DNA from: Catenulispora sp. MAP5-51
GTDB taxonomy: Bacteria; Actinomycetota; Actinomycetes; Streptomycetales; Catenulisporaceae
Assembly (NCBI RefSeq): GCF_041261205.1
Contig: NZ_JBGCCH010000018.1
Span: forward strand, 62,001-126,000
DNA: 64,000 bases
Direction: 5' to 3'
Both the position numbers and the translations under genes were made by a program. This document shows, one piece after another, positions 63,654 through 64,000 of this stretch. The first letter of the stretch is position 1; each line of letters starts with the position of its first letter. The notes under the pieces were generated by a model, which saw only the letters and a list, made by a program, of their open reading frames with translations, was not told the DNA's origin and made no database searches.

Positions 63654-64000
63654 ATGACCATCGCGACGCCGACCGGCCTGCGCGTGCTCGTGGTCGACGA
63701 CGAGCCCCCGGCCGTCGCCGAACTCGCCTACCTCCTGTCCCGCGACCCCCGCGTCTCCTCTGTACGGACCGCCACGGATGGGGAAGACGCGTTGAGGGTC
63801 CTGAAGAACTCTCCTGTGGACGCCCTGTTCCTCGACATCCGCATGCCGGGCTTGGACGGTCTGGAGATAGCGGGACTCCTCAACCAGTTCGCCACGCCGC
63901 CGCAGATCGTCTTCGTGACCGCCCACGAGGAGTTCGCTCTGGAGGCGTTCGACCTGCACGCCTCCGACTACCTGCTCAAACCGGTCCGCGCCGAACGCCT
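63654..64000 (+). CDS. LytR/AlgR-type response regulator (cut by window end)
   Basis: The 115 visible residues form a receiver domain: LRVLVVDDEPPAVAEL (acidic pocket), phosphorylation Asp in ALFLDIRMPGLDG, Thr in VFVTAHEEFALEAFD, and Lys in YLLKPV. The sequence EEFALEAFDLHASDYLLKP is typical for LytTR-family regulators, whose DNA-binding domain would follow off the window. Start ATG 63654, 33 bases after the kinase; likely one operon. Confidence 0.85.
   Translation, partial: MTIATPTGLRVLVVDDEPPAVAELAYLLSRDPRVSSVRTATDGEDALRVLKNSPVDALFLDIRMPGLDGLEIAGLLNQFATPPQIVFVTAHEEFALEAFDLHASDYLLKPVRAER

Overview
The window is 64 kb of very GC-rich, gene-dense DNA from an actinomycete. Supporting signs are frequent GTG starts, actinobacterial families (bacterial proteasome activator Bpa, DUF1003, DUF1707, LppX/LolA-like lipoprotein, DevR-like regulator), the dnaK-grpE-dnaJ-hspR operon with HAIR-type HspR operators, and many TetR/MarR regulators with divergent targets. 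Gene order resembles Streptomyces and relatives such as Catenulispora. That placement is inference from gene content, not a database match. No rRNA, tRNA, CRISPR array or insertion sequence was recognised.

Layout. 1-6.6 kb: a polysaccharide or uronide catabolic locus on two strands (CUT1 ABC permeases and binding protein, heparinase-type lyase; divergent hydroxyacid dehydrogenase and phosphodiesterase) sharing LacI-like operators. 6.7-16 kb: lipoprotein, MgtE_N/CBS plus DUF1003 pair, VOC protein, tam/tamR pair around a 24-bp perfect palindrome, SGNH hydrolase, an unusual metallo-beta-lactamase-Rieske protein, and an MFS exporter. 15.8-20 kb: moaC, moeA, galU, a diguanylate cyclase and 5-formyl-THF cyclo-ligase. 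20-29 kb: PAS-GAF-PP2C-ATPase regulator, FmdB protein with a serine tail, a DnaA-box-like cluster, CpaB-like protein, nitroreductase, a highly charged protein, a serpin, FHA protein, LapA protein, and a repeat-rich SANT-like protein.

29-43.5 kb: pxpA and fused pxpBC (5-oxoproline use), J-domain protein, pheA, FAD monooxygenase/TetR pair with three operators, DevR-like regulator divergent from a 2-oxoacid dehydrogenase operon (E1alpha, E1beta, E2), nitrilase-family amidohydrolase, Ser/Thr kinase, SDR. 43.5-52.2 kb: DUF3037-HipA pair, clpB, hspR, dnaJ, grpE, dnaK, all on the minus strand, with two HAIR-like sites flanking the dnaK promoter. 52.2-64 kb: membrane protein, esterase, phosphotransferase, bpa, quinone oxidoreductase, a 450-bp gene-free stretch that may encode a small RNA, TetR/SDR pair, degenerate Fic-like protein, a CooC-like ATPase with a Zur-like box, hydrolase/TetR pair, and a LytS/LytR-type two-component system cut by the window end.

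The recurring theme is divergent regulator/target pairs whose operators can be read directly (LacI-like, TamR, two TetR pairs, HspR). A second theme is unrelated short tandem repeats (units of 9, 10, 12, 15 and 20 bp) placed beside stop or start codons. The least explained objects are the candidate RNA at 57.07-57.36 kb, the MBL-Rieske protein, the SANT-like repeat protein, the SDR lacking its catalytic Tyr/Lys, the Fic-like protein lacking its catalytic His, and the Zur-like box before the CooC-like gene.
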